Below are positions 22,539-33,894 of a stretch of DNA of 64,000 nt, in pieces (position 1 is the first letter of the stretch; the number at the start of each line of letters is the position of its first letter). This stretch comes from Turritopsis dohrnii (lineage: Eukaryota > Cnidaria > Hydrozoa > Anthoathecata > Oceaniidae). The DNA lies in NCBI GenBank assembly GCA_027922465.2, contig BQMF02000415.1:329819-393818 (forward strand), in the 5' to 3' direction. Made by a program: the position numbers and the translations under genes. The notes beneath the pieces were generated by a model. That model ran no database searches. It was not told the DNA's origin and was given only the letters and a program-made list of their open reading frames with translations.

Positions 22539-23170
22539 TTAACCATCACCAAGAATTTTCAGTCTAACTTTTACAGCATCGGGATCAGAGATGTTCAGAC
22601 AAACTTTTAAACTTTTAACTGAAAAGACATTCAGAGTAGAATTTCTAATGTAAACATGATCATTTAGGCCACCATCTATATGCGTTCCATACTGTATGAT
22701 TTGAGTAAAACCATGCAAAGTGTTTTGCAATTCTGTCTTTACTCTATTGTTCTTCAAAAGGTTAATATTAAAATCTCCCATCACCACGTCCATTTGATCA
22801 TTTTGGGATAACATTGTTGAGAGTTTATTCAAGAAAATATTCACACTTGCTTGATGACTCCGGTACGTCAACAGTAAGCCAACTGTCTTGAAAAGTTCTT
22901 TTCCTTGCTGGAAATAAAGTGAAAGCAGACCAATGTCTAACATTCATCACACTTATACTTTCACTGTATGCTACAAGTAAACTTTTGTACTTGTCTACAT
23001 TATTATTTAGAATGAGGGAGAAAGAACTCATGTTTTCGTGTATATCTGTCATATCTGAAGCATTGGTCAGCTGAGTTTCTGTTAAAAGCAAAAGATCTCC
23101 ATTAGCAAGATGTTGGTAGTGCTTTAACGAAGAATCAGTGATCTTATGTTTAGTAGAGCTATCTGAAAAT
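22539..23170 (-). pseudogene. EEP endonuclease domain of Helentron, frameshifted
   Basis: The N-terminal part (about 23170-22940) reads DLLLLTETQLTNASDM, containing the EEP TETxL motif. The C-terminal part (22943-22539) contains MDVVMGDFNINLL, the catalytic GDFN motif, and ends in LNISDPDAVKVRL, near the expected SDH motif but altered to SDP. The two parts are in different frames, breaking near 22930. In Helentrons this endonuclease follows the helicase in the polyprotein, as here. Confidence 0.75.
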
Positions 23171-23193
23171 TAAAGTCTACAGACAATTCATGA

Positions 23194-24550
23194 GGTTTTC
23201 ATAAATTTTCTCTTTTTCTCAATCGTTGGTATTCTGCATGAGATTTTTCAATTGCTTGAATAGCAGCAGTCGAGTAATTTCCTGTCAGAAACAATCCATT
23301 GAGGGAGATTGCACGGCTGAATGCCACATACATTTGACCAGGACGAAAGTTCTTTTGTCTGTTCAATTGAAAACTTACAACAATTTTATCTAAAGATTAA
23401 CCCTGAACTTTATGCACAGTACAAGCATGTGATAACACTAAGGGAATTTGTGTTCTTGTGACAGTTACGGATGTTTTTCGTTTGGAAAATCTAAACTTTG
23501 TTTCAGTTTTTTTAATATAATTGTTTCCTTGTACAAATAAACTTTTTTTTGTCCATTGATAAGTCTGTCATCAGTAACAACATTAGCAGTCAGCATTACT
23601 CAAGCTCCAAGTTTTAAGAAAAAGTTGTACAATAAATCCCCCGTCTCATTGGCATTTTTTCCTCTGATTTTTTCAATATCAGCTTGAGAGAGTCCTTCAG
23701 GATAACTATCCATTGCAAGTATATTTATTGCTGGGTTGTTTAATGAAGCAAGCATTTTCTGATTATACATATTACCTAAAGAGTTTTCTTCAAATATGTG
23801 TAACGAATCCCAGGGATAGTCTGCATTGTCTTCTGAAATGAATCTAGATTTGATAAGTATTTCATCTGCAAAACTCAATGAACCAACACGAATATTACTC
23901 AGCAAATCTATAAACTGGTTATCACCTTTCTGTCTCATTACTTCACCAAGTTCAGCAAGTTTAAAATTATGCCATAATTGTAAAAGATTAATAATAAACT
24001 TATTAATTGAGAGCACTGGTTTAGCCTGGTTTAGCCTGTACTACACTACGGTAACTGACAAAGATCACCATTAACAATTATTGTTTCATTAGCAAATGGT
24101 ATACGATCAGATATACCATAAATTTTACAGAGACACTGATGAACCTGCAGCAATAATTTAGAACTCACCATTGATATTTCATCTATGAAAATAACCTCAA
24201 TAATGTTCTCTGCTTATCACTTAATGGTATGAAATTACTACAAGGAATGCCTAGTCCAGTATGAATAGTGATTCCATCAATGTTAATTGCCGCGACACCA
24301 GTCGGTGTTAATAGCATGAATTTTGCTTTAGAAATGTCGCCGCTTCTAGATAACAACTTGTTCAGGACATTGTACAAACATCTAACTAGGTAACTCTTTC
24401 CGCAACCAGCTGAGGCTGTTTTTTTCCCATGTGACATCAAAAATTTCACATTTAAAACTTTTCAATCATTTGGAACCTCTTTGTCATTATTCAATTCATC
24501 TTCATTAATGTCTAACATGTTGTTAACTAGTTCTACAACTTCATCATTTT
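23194..24550 (-). pseudogene. PIF1-like helicase of Helentron, broken
   Basis: Motifs in order on the minus strand: Walker A AGCGKSYLV (about 24409-24385), LLTPTGVAAINIDGITIHT (motif Ia region), Walker B FIDEISMVSS (about 24192-24163), GDLCQLP (about 24080-24060), the LSNIRVG and HIFEENSLG region (23600-24016), CTVHKVQG (about 23415) and motif VI GQMYVAFSRA (about 23335-23305). Walker A and B are in different frames (shift near 24205), and a TAA replaces a codon directly after HKVQG. It is not functional, but motif preservation is good. Confidence 0.85.
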
Positions 24551-24729
24551 CTTACTGCGCATGAGAATCGTGGTTTAGAATCATTTCATCCTTATTATGT
24601 TTTTAGTGCAACTTCTACTAGTTCAGAGTTGGGTTCAAACAACTCTTTATTCTGATTAACAATCTCCAAAATCTATTGATGAGGTACTAGGTACTTTCCT
24701 AGGTATTTCATTGGAAGAATATGAAACTG

Positions 24730-25640
24730 CCTTATCTTATATCAACTGATCAAAATGACTTTCAATTACATTTGAAGCGAAACACAGATTCATGCTTTTT
24801 GAATAACTATTTTGATAAAGGATTGCTTGCATGGGAAGCAAATCTTGAAAGGAAGGTATGAACCTTGTATCACTGAAGCAAATCTTGATTTACAACCAGT
24901 CTTCAATCACTATAAAGCTGTTTATTGCATGTGTGCGTATTTGCGAAAAGTAAAAATTCTTGTTCAAATGCAATGAAAGAAGTACTGAAGCAATGTAGTG
25001 AAACAGAATCCCCTAAGTATGATGCTATGTGTAAGTTAGCAAAAGCTTATAGAGATAATAGAGAATGTTCTGTCCAGGAGGCTGTTTATCAACTAATGTC
25101 TGAATTGTGGCTACGGAAAAGCTACCCTCAAGTATCATTTATACTAACTGGACCGTTTTCGGATATTCAAAAGTGAAGAAGAACTTAGTGAACTGCCTGG
25201 TGATAGTCCAGATGTGTTTAAAAGAAATATGCTTGACAGATATATAGGGGGGCCTGATAAAACTTTCTTAGGTGGAAAATTCCAAGTCATTGACTCCTTG
25301 TGCTTTGCCCAATTTTCTGCATGTTACCGGCTTGATAGTGGACTATACAGAAATGCAAAATGCTAGCCAGCCAATAATTCTGAGTGATACAGTTATTGAA
25401 GAAAATCCTGAGCAGACTGCCCTTTCTAAAAAGATACATCTAATGTCATCTAAAGAATGTTTGAATTGTAGAAAAATTAAAAAAGTGTCGCATTATTATA
25501 CGCCTAACAAGCATAAGTATCCAGAAAAATATCCACATCATATTTTGATGTTATTCTTTCCATTTAGGGATGTCGAAAGTGACCTCAAATCAAATAATAC
25601 TTATGTTGATAAAATAGCAGACCCAGAGGTTTGAACACAT
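24730..25640 (+). pseudogene. Inverted Helentron middle segment (pre-helicase region)
   Basis: Plus-strand frames read LPYLISTDQNDFQLHLKRN (near 24735), then AMKEVLKQCSETESPKYD, EAVYQLMSELWLRKSYPQVS, ELSELPGDSPDVFKRNMLDR (near 25190), and KIHLMSSKECLNCRKIKKV with YYTPNKHKYPEKYPHHIL. These match the region normally found between the Rep-like and helicase domains of animal Helentrons. Several frameshifts separate the blocks. Its orientation is opposite to the helicase and N-terminal parts on both sides, so it was inverted after insertion, or two copies are joined. Confidence 0.65.
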
Positions 25641-25791
25641 ACATGGTATGGCCCTTAAGCAATTGAGTCTTTCAATTTCTTGACTCTTGAAGAAGGATCT
25701 AAATCCTGATGACTAATATTCGCTCGATGTCCGATCTCGATGTCCTATCTTAAGCCTTCTATTATTCGCTCGATGTCCTATCTTAAGTCTT

Positions 25792-26655
25792 CTAATATTG
25801 CCTGATTACTTTAGTTGTGTTGTTTTCTTTTTTTTTTACCTTTTCAGAGTTTTTGTCATAATGACTTTTCCTAGCCTCCTTTATTTTTTTGCAATTATTT
25901 TCATAACGACTTTTCTTCACTACTTTTATTTTCTTGAAATTATTGTTACAATGAGTTTTCCTGGTTTCTTTTATTTGTTCAGAATTTCTTTTATTCTGAT
26001 CTTGCCTTTTATACCAGGTCATTTCAAAATTGGTTCGATAGTAGTCTAGCTTAATCTTTCTTTCTTTGTCACTATTTTTGACATAATACTCAGATCTTTT
26101 TAACCTTAATTCTATCTCTTTTCGTATTTCTATAATCTAGGGGATTAAATTACAAAAACAATTTGAAAAGAAATAGAATGACCATAAGTAGAAAAAACAC
26201 GGTGTCTAGCACACTCTACAGATAAAAACATCATCAATATACATATTCCCCCTGGTTCTGGAAGTCCTCCACTACCTCTGCTGTGAGAATCAAATAAATA
26301 AATATTTCTATTGATGTCTTTTAATATCCCAATACAAAAAACCTTCAATAAAAGTACCGCACATGACATATCATCACTGTAAAAAACATCCTCATTCAAA
26401 AATGTAAATACATCAATAGTAGCTATATCCATCGGTTACAGCATTAGCATATCCATCGGTAATACAAACAAAATCTGCATGTAATGTAACACTATTAACT
26501 TCAATATCTGCAGGCAACTTATCAACATACAAAGTTCTAGAAATTTCAGTTTTCTCATATAGGCTATTACTTTGATTCAAGACAAAGTCTACGTCTGCAG
26601 TTTTCCAGATTGATACTTTTCTTATGAAAGTCCAAAATATAGACATAAGTGACAT
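25792..26655 (-). pseudogene. Helentron N-terminal region: FDSHSR domain and K/Y repeats
   Basis: 26655-26413 and 26432-26145 (different frames) read IEVNSVTLHADFVCI and then NIYLFDSHSRGSGGLPEPGG. This resembles a presumed protease-like N-terminal domain often seen in cnidarian Helitron/PIF1 polyproteins (from memory). 26022-25792 carries repeats of the form KIKxxxKSxYxxN. Both read on the same strand as the helicase. The frameshift near 26420 indicates decay. Confidence 0.55.
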
Positions 26656-26819
26656 GTATGAACATTGCTAAAAACTATTTTCGAAATGTTAACATCTACC
26701 ATTATATTTCAGGTTGAGAAGTGTGTAGGCTATCGTTATATCACTATCAAGGTTGTTTTGCACAAAGCACCCATTTGTTCGTGGTAAGTTGAAGAGCCTG
26801 CTCTTTGCAAGAATATCAG

Positions 26820-27160
26820 CCACTTTATATATGTGGTAAATTTAATCAACTGCACAAGCAGGAGTTGTCAGTTTGCCTTAAGCAAAAGTATAAATCACCC
26901 ATATTTTCTTGGTAACTTTATCATTGCGATCAAGCAGGAATATTAAATCAAATGCACAAGCAGTAGTTTTCAATAATTTTGCAGTGTATCTTCTTGGTGG
27001 ACAGACACAGAACCCTCACCGACTGAACTAGTGGCAAGTGTCTTTCAACTACACCAGTACACAACTTGCGACGAGTGAAGTGTGTGAAAGTGGTTAGCAG
27101 GGTACTGTTCATGCACACCAACTTAGTGGCAAGTGTCTTAAAACTACACACCAAAACTCG
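26820..27160. repeat. Diverged ~95-bp direct repeats
   Basis: CTGCACAAGCAGGAGTTGTC (about 26850) recurs as ATGCACAAGCAGTAGTTTTC (about 26950). CTAGTGGCAAGTGTCTTTCAA (about 27027) recurs as TTAGTGGCAAGTGTCTTAAA (about 27121). No gene. Confidence 0.5.
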
Positions 27161-27389
27161 AAATAATAAGTTTAAATAATAATAATAATAAGTATAAGTC
27201 TTCTGAGTAGACTAAGAAACGCTTTCGATTAATTTGCATTTTTATCAGTTTATTTCCACTTTTGCACGCCTCATCTTAACTGCACATAGCAAAAAGTTTG
27301 CTTCGCATGCGCTATCACGCTATCACTAGCCTATAATTAGGTGGATAAGTTCAATAGCGAATTATCTGTCAAGTTTCGATCCCAAAACT

Positions 27390-27590
27390 GCGACTATAAA
27401 AGTGAACGGAGAAGAAGAAGAAGAAGAAGAAGAAGAAGAAGAAGAAGAAGAAGAAGAAGAAGAAGAAGAAGAAGAAGAAGAAGAAGAAGAAGAAGAAGAA
27501 GAAGAAGAAGAAGAAGAAGAAGAAGAAGGAAAATGCCGGTGTTAACATATATTTCGCCCTATGGGGAAATATATAATCAAACAATACCAG
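27390..27590 (+). repeat. Dispersed repeat with a large (GAA)n expansion
   Basis: About 119 nt of uninterrupted GAA/AGA triplets (27411-27529) lie between TATAAAAGTGAACG and AAATGCCGGT. The same flanks occur without the expansion at 43728-43812 (TATAAAAGTGAACG, a short purine stretch, AAATGCCGGT, then TTTCGCCCTATGGGGAAATA). The poly-Arg and poly-Phe frames are repeat artefacts. Confidence 0.85.
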
Positions 27591-27599
27591 TGTTTTCTG

Positions 27600-28594
27600 A
27601 AACGTTATTTTGAATGATTACATTGTAGACCTCGAAGCAAATGTTTTCTTCTTTCTCAGTATTTTGTTAAGTGAATTTAAAATTCAGGTACGCATAGTGA
27701 TTATCTAATTATAAAACCCCACTAAATTGTCCAATTGGCTGGAATGCAGAAATGTTTATTTTACTTTTGAAAGCTTTACTTTAGTTTCTACAACAAGTTG
27801 TAGTTCGTAATCTCGACAGCCATTTATTTTTGCTCCTCAATGATAATGAATTCATTAATTATGTATGAATTTCATTTACTAGAACTACTGTATGTAAATG
27901 AAAATTGGATTGTCTTTCAATTCATCCTGCTTCAGACACGCTTCTAACTAGCATTGCTCCAATTATCGACCAGAAGACTAACCCGTTTACTGAAACAACC
28001 AGTTCAAAAGGAGCTGGCCACCTGTTAATCTTTACTATATTATGTTTCTGAAATTTCAAATCAAATCGACACAATATATATGTATGCAACACATTCAGAT
28101 ATTTTGCGGTGTCCAAGATGAATACTGACGGTTGAACATATGTTCATTCTCCTATTTTTTTAGAAAAGTCATAACTGTACTTTGAGCAATCCTAATTTGA
28201 GAGGTTTGGAGTGAAAGAATCACCACCTATGCTACTAAGTATAGATTGTTTTTGAAAATTTTCACTTATTTGAAAAAACGTCAGGATTGGCGATAGAGAT
28301 TTCGTAAATGGCATTGGATTGATGATTTAATGTAAATATAAGTCGGAAGGAAGTGAAGAGGGCTACAAAAATGCTTAATTGACGGTTTGTTGGAAAAGAT
28401 TGGAAGATACGATGAACCCCATTGAACTACACTGGCCAATTATAAGTTATTCAGAAATTAATACCATTTCAAATAGCCGAACCAAGTAAAATTATTGAAT
28501 AAAAGTAAAATACGCCAAGCAGCCGCGATAGAAGACAAAACTCACGATGTTATATTATATAACTTCGCCAATTATGAGGTGGGATGTTAAAAAA
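27600..28594. other. AT-rich interval, nothing recognised
   Basis: No supported ORF, RNA gene or repeat boundary. Confidence 0.5.
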
Positions 28595-28790
28595 AGCTTT
28601 ACAATAATGACGGTAGCAGAGAAAGCGAATACTGTATTAAAACACCCATGGACTACTTCTACTACTAGGACTCCGCCGGCAGAAATAGCAATTAGTCTAC
28701 GATTTAGGGTCGGTAAGACTCTACTAATAACGCAATGTAAATTCTAGTGAAGGAACTTAGGCTTCTAATTTTTTAATGTTTTACATATCA
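28595..28790 (+). repeat. Dispersed repeat, inverted partner of 7231-7470
   Basis: Matches the reverse complement of 7231-7470, including GAATACTGTATTAAAACACC and ATTTAGGGTCGGTAAGACTC-like text and the tail ACATATCAAACAT. A (TACTAC)-type stretch replaces the longer microsatellite of the partner. Confidence 0.65.
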
Positions 28791-28934
28791 AACATATAAA
28801 GATTTAACCCAGATTTGCAAAAATGGCCAAAAGTTTGTAATTAAAACGCGGAACTGAAAATTTTAAGAGAAAAGAAAATTATTTTTATTCACGAATCTGA
28901 AAAATGTATATATTTAATAAATTGAAGTATTCAG

Positions 28935-29165
28935 CTACAAAATAGGATCATCACCTTCTTGATCATCCTCAGAATCAAGGATTTCCTGTGCATTTTTGGA
29001 ACGATTCTCCGCTACCAACACTTTCAGGGTCCGAAGAAGGTATTCCACAAATGTCGAACTTTTTCACCATTTCCTTGTCCTGCGTAAGATAGTCGTATCC
29101 TTCTTTGACCCAGTCAACCATCTGCTGGCGAGTTGGCCGGAACTATGCAGTGCGCTACCCGTCTG
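28935..29165 (-). pseudogene. C-terminal fragment of a pogo/Tigger-type DDE transposase
   Basis: The minus strand reads RPTRQQMVDWVKEGYDYLTQ and then KKFDICGI, matching the end of CENP-B/pogo-type DDE transposases (WV..A...L......SF..CGI). A frameshift follows, and an acidic tail DSEDDQEGDDPIL ends at a stop at 28937-28935. Only the C-terminus is present. Confidence 0.6.
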
Positions 29166-29208
29166 CAAATAAACACGACCTGGTGCGCGTGTCGAGGATA
29201 AGTACGCA

Positions 29209-29457
29209 ATGGCATTTAAATACGATGACATAACTGTTGGACAAGTACCAAAATTCTTGTCAAAGTTAACGTATTTTTACGTAAAGAAGAGACAATTTTC
29301 TAAAAATCTACCTCAAGAAGGGATGGAACTTCCCGCCTTGTATACTTTTAAGCCAATAAATTTTGAATTTCATGCAAAGCTGCCATATCTCATTTCCAAT
29401 GCACTAAAGGATTACAACGAGTGCAAAAATGTAGCCTCGAATGCAAAAACTAATTAA
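29209..29457 (+). CDS. Unrecognised 82-codon ORF
   Basis: ATG at 29209, basic and aromatic-rich (FLSKLTYFYVKKRQFSKN), ending ECKNVASNAKTN. Residue use is not obviously low-complexity. It lies just upstream, in opposite orientation, of the transposase fragment. It could be a small protein, a terminal exon or a chance frame. Confidence 0.25.
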   Translation: MAFKYDDITVGQVPKFLSKLTYFYVKKRQFSKNLPQEGMELPALYTFKPINFEFHAKLPYLISNALKDYNECKNVASNAKTN

Positions 29458-29459
29458 CA

Positions 29460-31271
29460 AGAAGAGAAGGAAATAATGAGCTTGTAAGATTTCATTTGAA
29501 AAAAGAACTTTTTTTTGAAAAGCCAAAAATGGTTCTTATTTTGTGTTGATGATTTTCTTTTGCCTCCACTTATTAACGCGGATTTGTGGTGTTCCAAAGT
29601 TGGTACTAACTAATCATTCAACCATATTTATCATGTATGTCTGTTTTCCACCAGTGAGATTTAAAACAAGATTTAAAGATATCAAATAAATAAAGAAAAT
29701 CAAATTTTAAAATGAAGCAGAAGCTTTTCGTTAAAACAACATCTTCAGTGCCATGTTACAAGTTATATTAGATTTAAAGAATTTTTTAGTAACTTTTAGA
29801 ACTTTAAGCAAATGTTCTGCTACCGTGTTGCGCTATCTGGTTCTTGGCACCTTTTATTTTGCACTTAATTAGTAGCATTTTAGTGCACATGTACCGTTTT
29901 CATATAGCATGGTTGCAGCTTGATTTTTATTAGAACTCACAAACACATATATAAAAGCACAAGATTGCACTTTTTATAAATAGTGTAACTAGAAGCTTAT
30001 GCATTACTTAGAGACAACAAATGCGTGCTAAGAAATTCTTTGCTTTCACTTAAACCTTGTAGGTCCATTTACATTGCTTGTTTCCAGTATTTGCTTAAGA
30101 CACTCCATCTTTTTTTATCCAATAGCTTTCTGGAGTGTATTTCCCAGTCTGTCGCAAGTTTACACGTTTGAAACTTGAAGAACATGTTGCTTCAACTTTA
30201 TGCGACATCCAAAAGAAAACTTTAATGTATTGCGATGTATTTATGAGTTTGAGTTGGACCTTTCTTCAGAAAATGATGTTGTGTTCTTATATCAAGTTGA
30301 TTGTTTTTGTCATTAGGGTGCTAGCTTTTCTTGACGGATGAAAACAATAATCTGGATCTCGAAAAATTGCTGTCCATTTTCCGGCACCGTACCATACGAC
30401 AAAAAAGAACCATCTGCAGAATAGAATGAAACCTTGCTGTGTCGTTCAAAGGAAGAACAGTCGATACAATAGACGAGAATTTAACATTTCTGTTACACGT
30501 TCAGTCTTTTCGTAGACTACGGGAGTTCCTTAGAACTGACTTTCTATTGTACGTTCCTTGTCCATGGTTAGCGATTTTTCTGTGCACTGTTGTCCTTGAC
30601 GTGCTAGTTCGGCTGATTGAAGTTTTTGATAGTGTATTCTAGCTACGTGCAAGGTATGCTTGATCACGAGATAAAACCGCTTGCTCGCGTTCGTTGAGTT
30701 TGACAAACCTTCTGTCTCGATAACTTACCGATACCGTGTAGAATTAACGTACTTTCCGATAGCTTTGAAAACAATTTTGCCAAACACGTCGGTCAACTGC
30801 ATAAGTTGTGATCCATTTTTCGATATTAATAGATAATCGCAAACTGGATTCAAACGAGTCCTGACGCAAGCGATTCTTAAATCATTAGAAAGATGGCTAA
30901 ATGTTCTATCCAACCGGAGTAAAAATTATCATTATATTCTCAGTTATTTCAGTTTTAAATTTAATTTGAAATTTGCGTTACAGTTTTTAAGACTCATACT
31001 GTACAGTGTGTCTTCAAAAAAAGTCAAACTTTGAATTTGAATGACTTTTTTGTTATTGTAATAAACTTTCGATCGTTGTTATGGTTATAATTAAGTTGTA
31101 CGGTCGCAACAATACGTTTAGAAGATTACGCGTTTCAATGGGGTTTGTTAAATAAAAGGAAAAAAGAACAATTTTTAAAAGATTATCTTCAGCGATAATA
31201 ATAGTTAAAAAAATGTAATAAAATTTTTACTGAGACGTTCAGCACGAACGTTGTTTGAAAATCAATTAAAC
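29460..31271. other. AT-rich interval, no gene seen
   Basis: Short ORFs only, none with a recognisable domain. The last few hundred bases presumably hold the promoter of the gene starting at 31272; no clear core element was identified. Confidence 0.5.
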
Positions 31272-31639
31272 ATGGCAAAATTCAGAAGCAGTTTATGTGT
31301 TTGTGTTTTAATGGCGTTCTTTTTCATTTATTTCATGTGGGCAAACGTAGCAATCTTTGGGAAATCCTGGTTCAGATATCTCCCTAAGTGCCGTCACAAT
31401 AAACAAATGACACGACAAGAAGAAGCGCCAATAAAAAAAATCATATTGTATTTGGTACAATGTGAAGATTGTTTGTCGGATTATTACATGAAACCGCAAG
31501 TACTTGGATCTAGCAAAAACCATGACATTTTAGTGCTCAGTTATAAAGACACATGCAAGAAAGCCCACCCTTCTCACATCACTTACATAACTGCACCTTT
31601 TCCAACAACATGGACTACTGGTCGGAACTATCTATACAG
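31272..31639 (+). CDS. Exon 1 of a type II membrane protein of unknown function
   Basis: ATG at 31272 (MAKFRSS) is followed by a hydrophobic segment at residues 7-30 (LCVCVLMAFFFIYFMWANVA) and then a lumenal-type region with IILYLVQCEDCLSDYY and YITAPFPTTWTTGRNYLY. A short basic N-terminus before one membrane segment indicates a type II (signal-anchor) protein, as in Golgi enzymes. The exon ends at the ATACAG|GTAGCT donor (31639/31640) in phase 2. An in-frame TTG upstream is not a credible start. Confidence 0.8.
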
Positions 31640-31757
31640 GTAGCTTTTCTGTGAAACATTGTCAGTTTGTGTTGTTATAGTATTCATATCTGCTGTACTT
31701 TGATGTTGCTTTTAGGTACGCAAGTAACAACTTAAGTGTATCCTATCTTTATTACAG

Positions 31758-32388
31758 TTTTATAGACGAAGATTTGAAGCTAGAAAACAGTGAAAGGTAT
31801 TTGAGAGAATCTCATAAAAAACTTGACAAACACGGAGAAGCTCTCCTCTTGCAACCGGAAAGTCCTTGGAGAAAGTTTGAAAATTTTTTGATAGATTACC
31901 AACCAGCTATTGGAGTTGTGGATAATTTAAATAATTTCAGATTGATTTTCAAACCACGAACTGGTATAATCCCCACTTATGTATTCCCTGGAATGGGAGT
32001 AGATGCCATGTTTAATGCCTTTCATAGAGATGTTATACACGATATGTTACCATATGATGAGTCGTTTGATAATAAGACATGGTGGTACTCACAACAAGTC
32101 ACTCAATGCCGACTATTCTTTCGTTTTCACGCCCACACAGTCACCTTTATGCCAGTAATTGCCGTCAATGCAGTACATCGAAAATATCCAAGAGGGATGA
32201 TGCCATTGCAGGACGCTTGCAAAGAAGAATTTGAGTTGTTACCAAACTTTATAAAAAATTCAAGCTTAACAAATGAAATTCGAAAGTATACCATATACCA
32301 ATCAGTTAGCTACTTCAGATATGTTGCTCCACCTAAGTTTCCCATTGGTGGAAAATACTGCTACTTTGCTGATGACTTTCAAAACTAA
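31758..32388 (+). CDS. Exon 2 of the type II membrane protein; total 332 residues
   Basis: The acceptor TTTATTACAG at 31757 gives AG+T (Ser) and continues FIDEDLKL without a frame break. The C-terminal part has FLIDYQPAIGVVDNLNNFR, then YVFPGMGVDAMFNAFHRD, TWWYSQQVTQCRLFF and RKYPRGMMPLQD, ending at the TAA at 32386-32388. The layout and Trp/His/Asp-rich conserved-looking blocks suggest a glycosyltransferase-like Golgi protein. I know of similar uncharacterised invertebrate proteins but cannot name a family, and no clear DXD motif stands out. The intron is only 118 bp. Confidence 0.8.
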
Positions 32389-32436
32389 ATACGTTCATAA
32401 AATTTGAAAAATTATTGGTTTCCAACACACATGTAC

Positions 32437-33894
32437 AGGTGCGGATACAGGGTTAGGCAACTTAGGCAAATACCTAACCCCAAATCAGTTGTATAATGTT
32501 TTTCTTTCATAAATAATCAAAACAGAATAAACTAACATCGAGAACCACACCAACGGGAAAAGAGATATTCCTACAAATCTAATCCCCTATATCGCAATTG
32601 ATTCCGCGAACAATGCACGACGCACGCCATGATGTTGAAAATTCCCATTTTTGATAGCCTGAGTTTACAGCTACTTTTATCTCTGCCCGAATTTGGCTTC
32701 TCAAAGTCACGTTGACAACATAGGCTAGTTGCCTAACCTCATCTTAGGCGATGAAAACTTGCCTAAGGGGCCACGGGTTTACGCACTTAAATGAATGAAC
32801 AGGAAGAAAATTTGCCTAAGGGGCACTTAAATGAAGAATTACCAAAAATCTGTACAAAAGGACCGTGGGGGACCTTCGAATTAGACCAGTTTCCTATGGT
32901 TCGCTGAAAACGTCGTTGCAGCTTTTAATAGCAATAATGAAGTATTATTTGGGGAAGTATTATGAAATTTTATCATCTAATACATTTGTTGAAAACTAAC
33001 TTCAAAATCTTGGAAAGACAATTTTTTTCGATACAGGCTTCAGAGTTATGTCTCTTCTTTAGCTTCTGCAAAATGAAAACATTGCAGCTGCTCCTTTACT
33101 ATGAAGCAAGTGTTTTTGTAATTATGATTAGCAGGGATTATTAGCACCATCACTTTTTGTCCATAAATACAACAAGAGTTAATTATTAGTTTAGCTATAA
33201 TATAAGTTTGTGTCAACTGAACCGAAACTTATTTTTTATTAATCCGTTTCTGTTAACCGAAAATACATAACTGACATCGTATTGTTTATTCCTTCATTTT
33301 ACGAAAAACAACTAACATTCTTTTGAAAAAAATGGACTTCTTCTTTTCCCATGCTACATAAGGTTCTGGAAAATCTGTAGTGGTACAGTTTTATATGTGT
33401 ACTTGGACTTGCCGCCCTGGTTGAAATCCTGGCTATGATTCTAACAGGATCATGGCAGGATCCTAGATAGTCCTGTAAAGGATTCTTTTGTCAGGGTCGG
33501 AGTCCTACCAGCAATCAATAAAACGAAGAAGATAACAGATGAAGTAATTTATTGGTTATTTACTTAACCTCCAATCTAACAGAAAATATTATTTTGGCTT
33601 ATATAACGTGGTAAAATACATTACATTCATACACAATTAGTTTTGTTTCCCTTATCCCGTTAGTGCTACAACACGGCCTTGCATTAGAACACTATAACAC
33701 TATAACATAATAACATTATAACACTCCTTTCGTCATGACGAATGAGTTTGAGTTAATATTTTTGACATTCCAAAAAGTTTTTTAAAATGTTTATTGGCTT
33801 GGGCGTAAATTGGCATAAATTCCATCGATTGTGCCTTCACGTGTGTTTGGCAAAAAAATTTGCCTAACCCTTAAAAAATCCTAGATCCGGCCCT
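32437..33894. mobile_element. hAT-like MITE with 8-bp target duplication
   Basis: It begins AGGTGCGGATACAGGGTTAG and ends GATCCGGCCCT, so the termini are inverted copies around AGG-GCGGAT. GGTTAGGCAA / TTGCCTAACCC extends the match. Flanks are ACATGTAC (32429-32436) and GCATGTAC (33895-33902), an 8-bp duplication with one mismatch, as expected for hAT elements. Internal copies of TTGCCTAAGGGGC occur near 32760 and 32815. No transposase seen. Confidence 0.75.

Larger units (their letters stand above)
22539..26660 (-). mobile_element. Decayed Helentron-type element with inverted middle
   Basis: On the minus strand the order is: N-terminal domain (26655-26145), K/Y-rich repeats (26022-25792), PIF1-like helicase (24550-23194), and endonuclease/exonuclease/phosphatase domain (23170-22539). 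The stretch 24730-25640, which should sit between the repeats and the helicase, reads on the plus strand instead. A helicase followed by an EEP endonuclease defines Helentron (Helitron2)-type elements. Multiple stops and frameshifts show it is inactive. Ends were not identified. Confidence 0.75.

Noticed and set aside
25798..26049. Plus-strand 83-codon Phe/Ile-rich ORF
   Set aside because: Antisense shadow of the K/Y-rich repeat region of the decayed Helentron.
27341..27613. Poly-Arg / poly-Phe ORFs
   Set aside because: They are translations of the GAA microsatellite, not genes.
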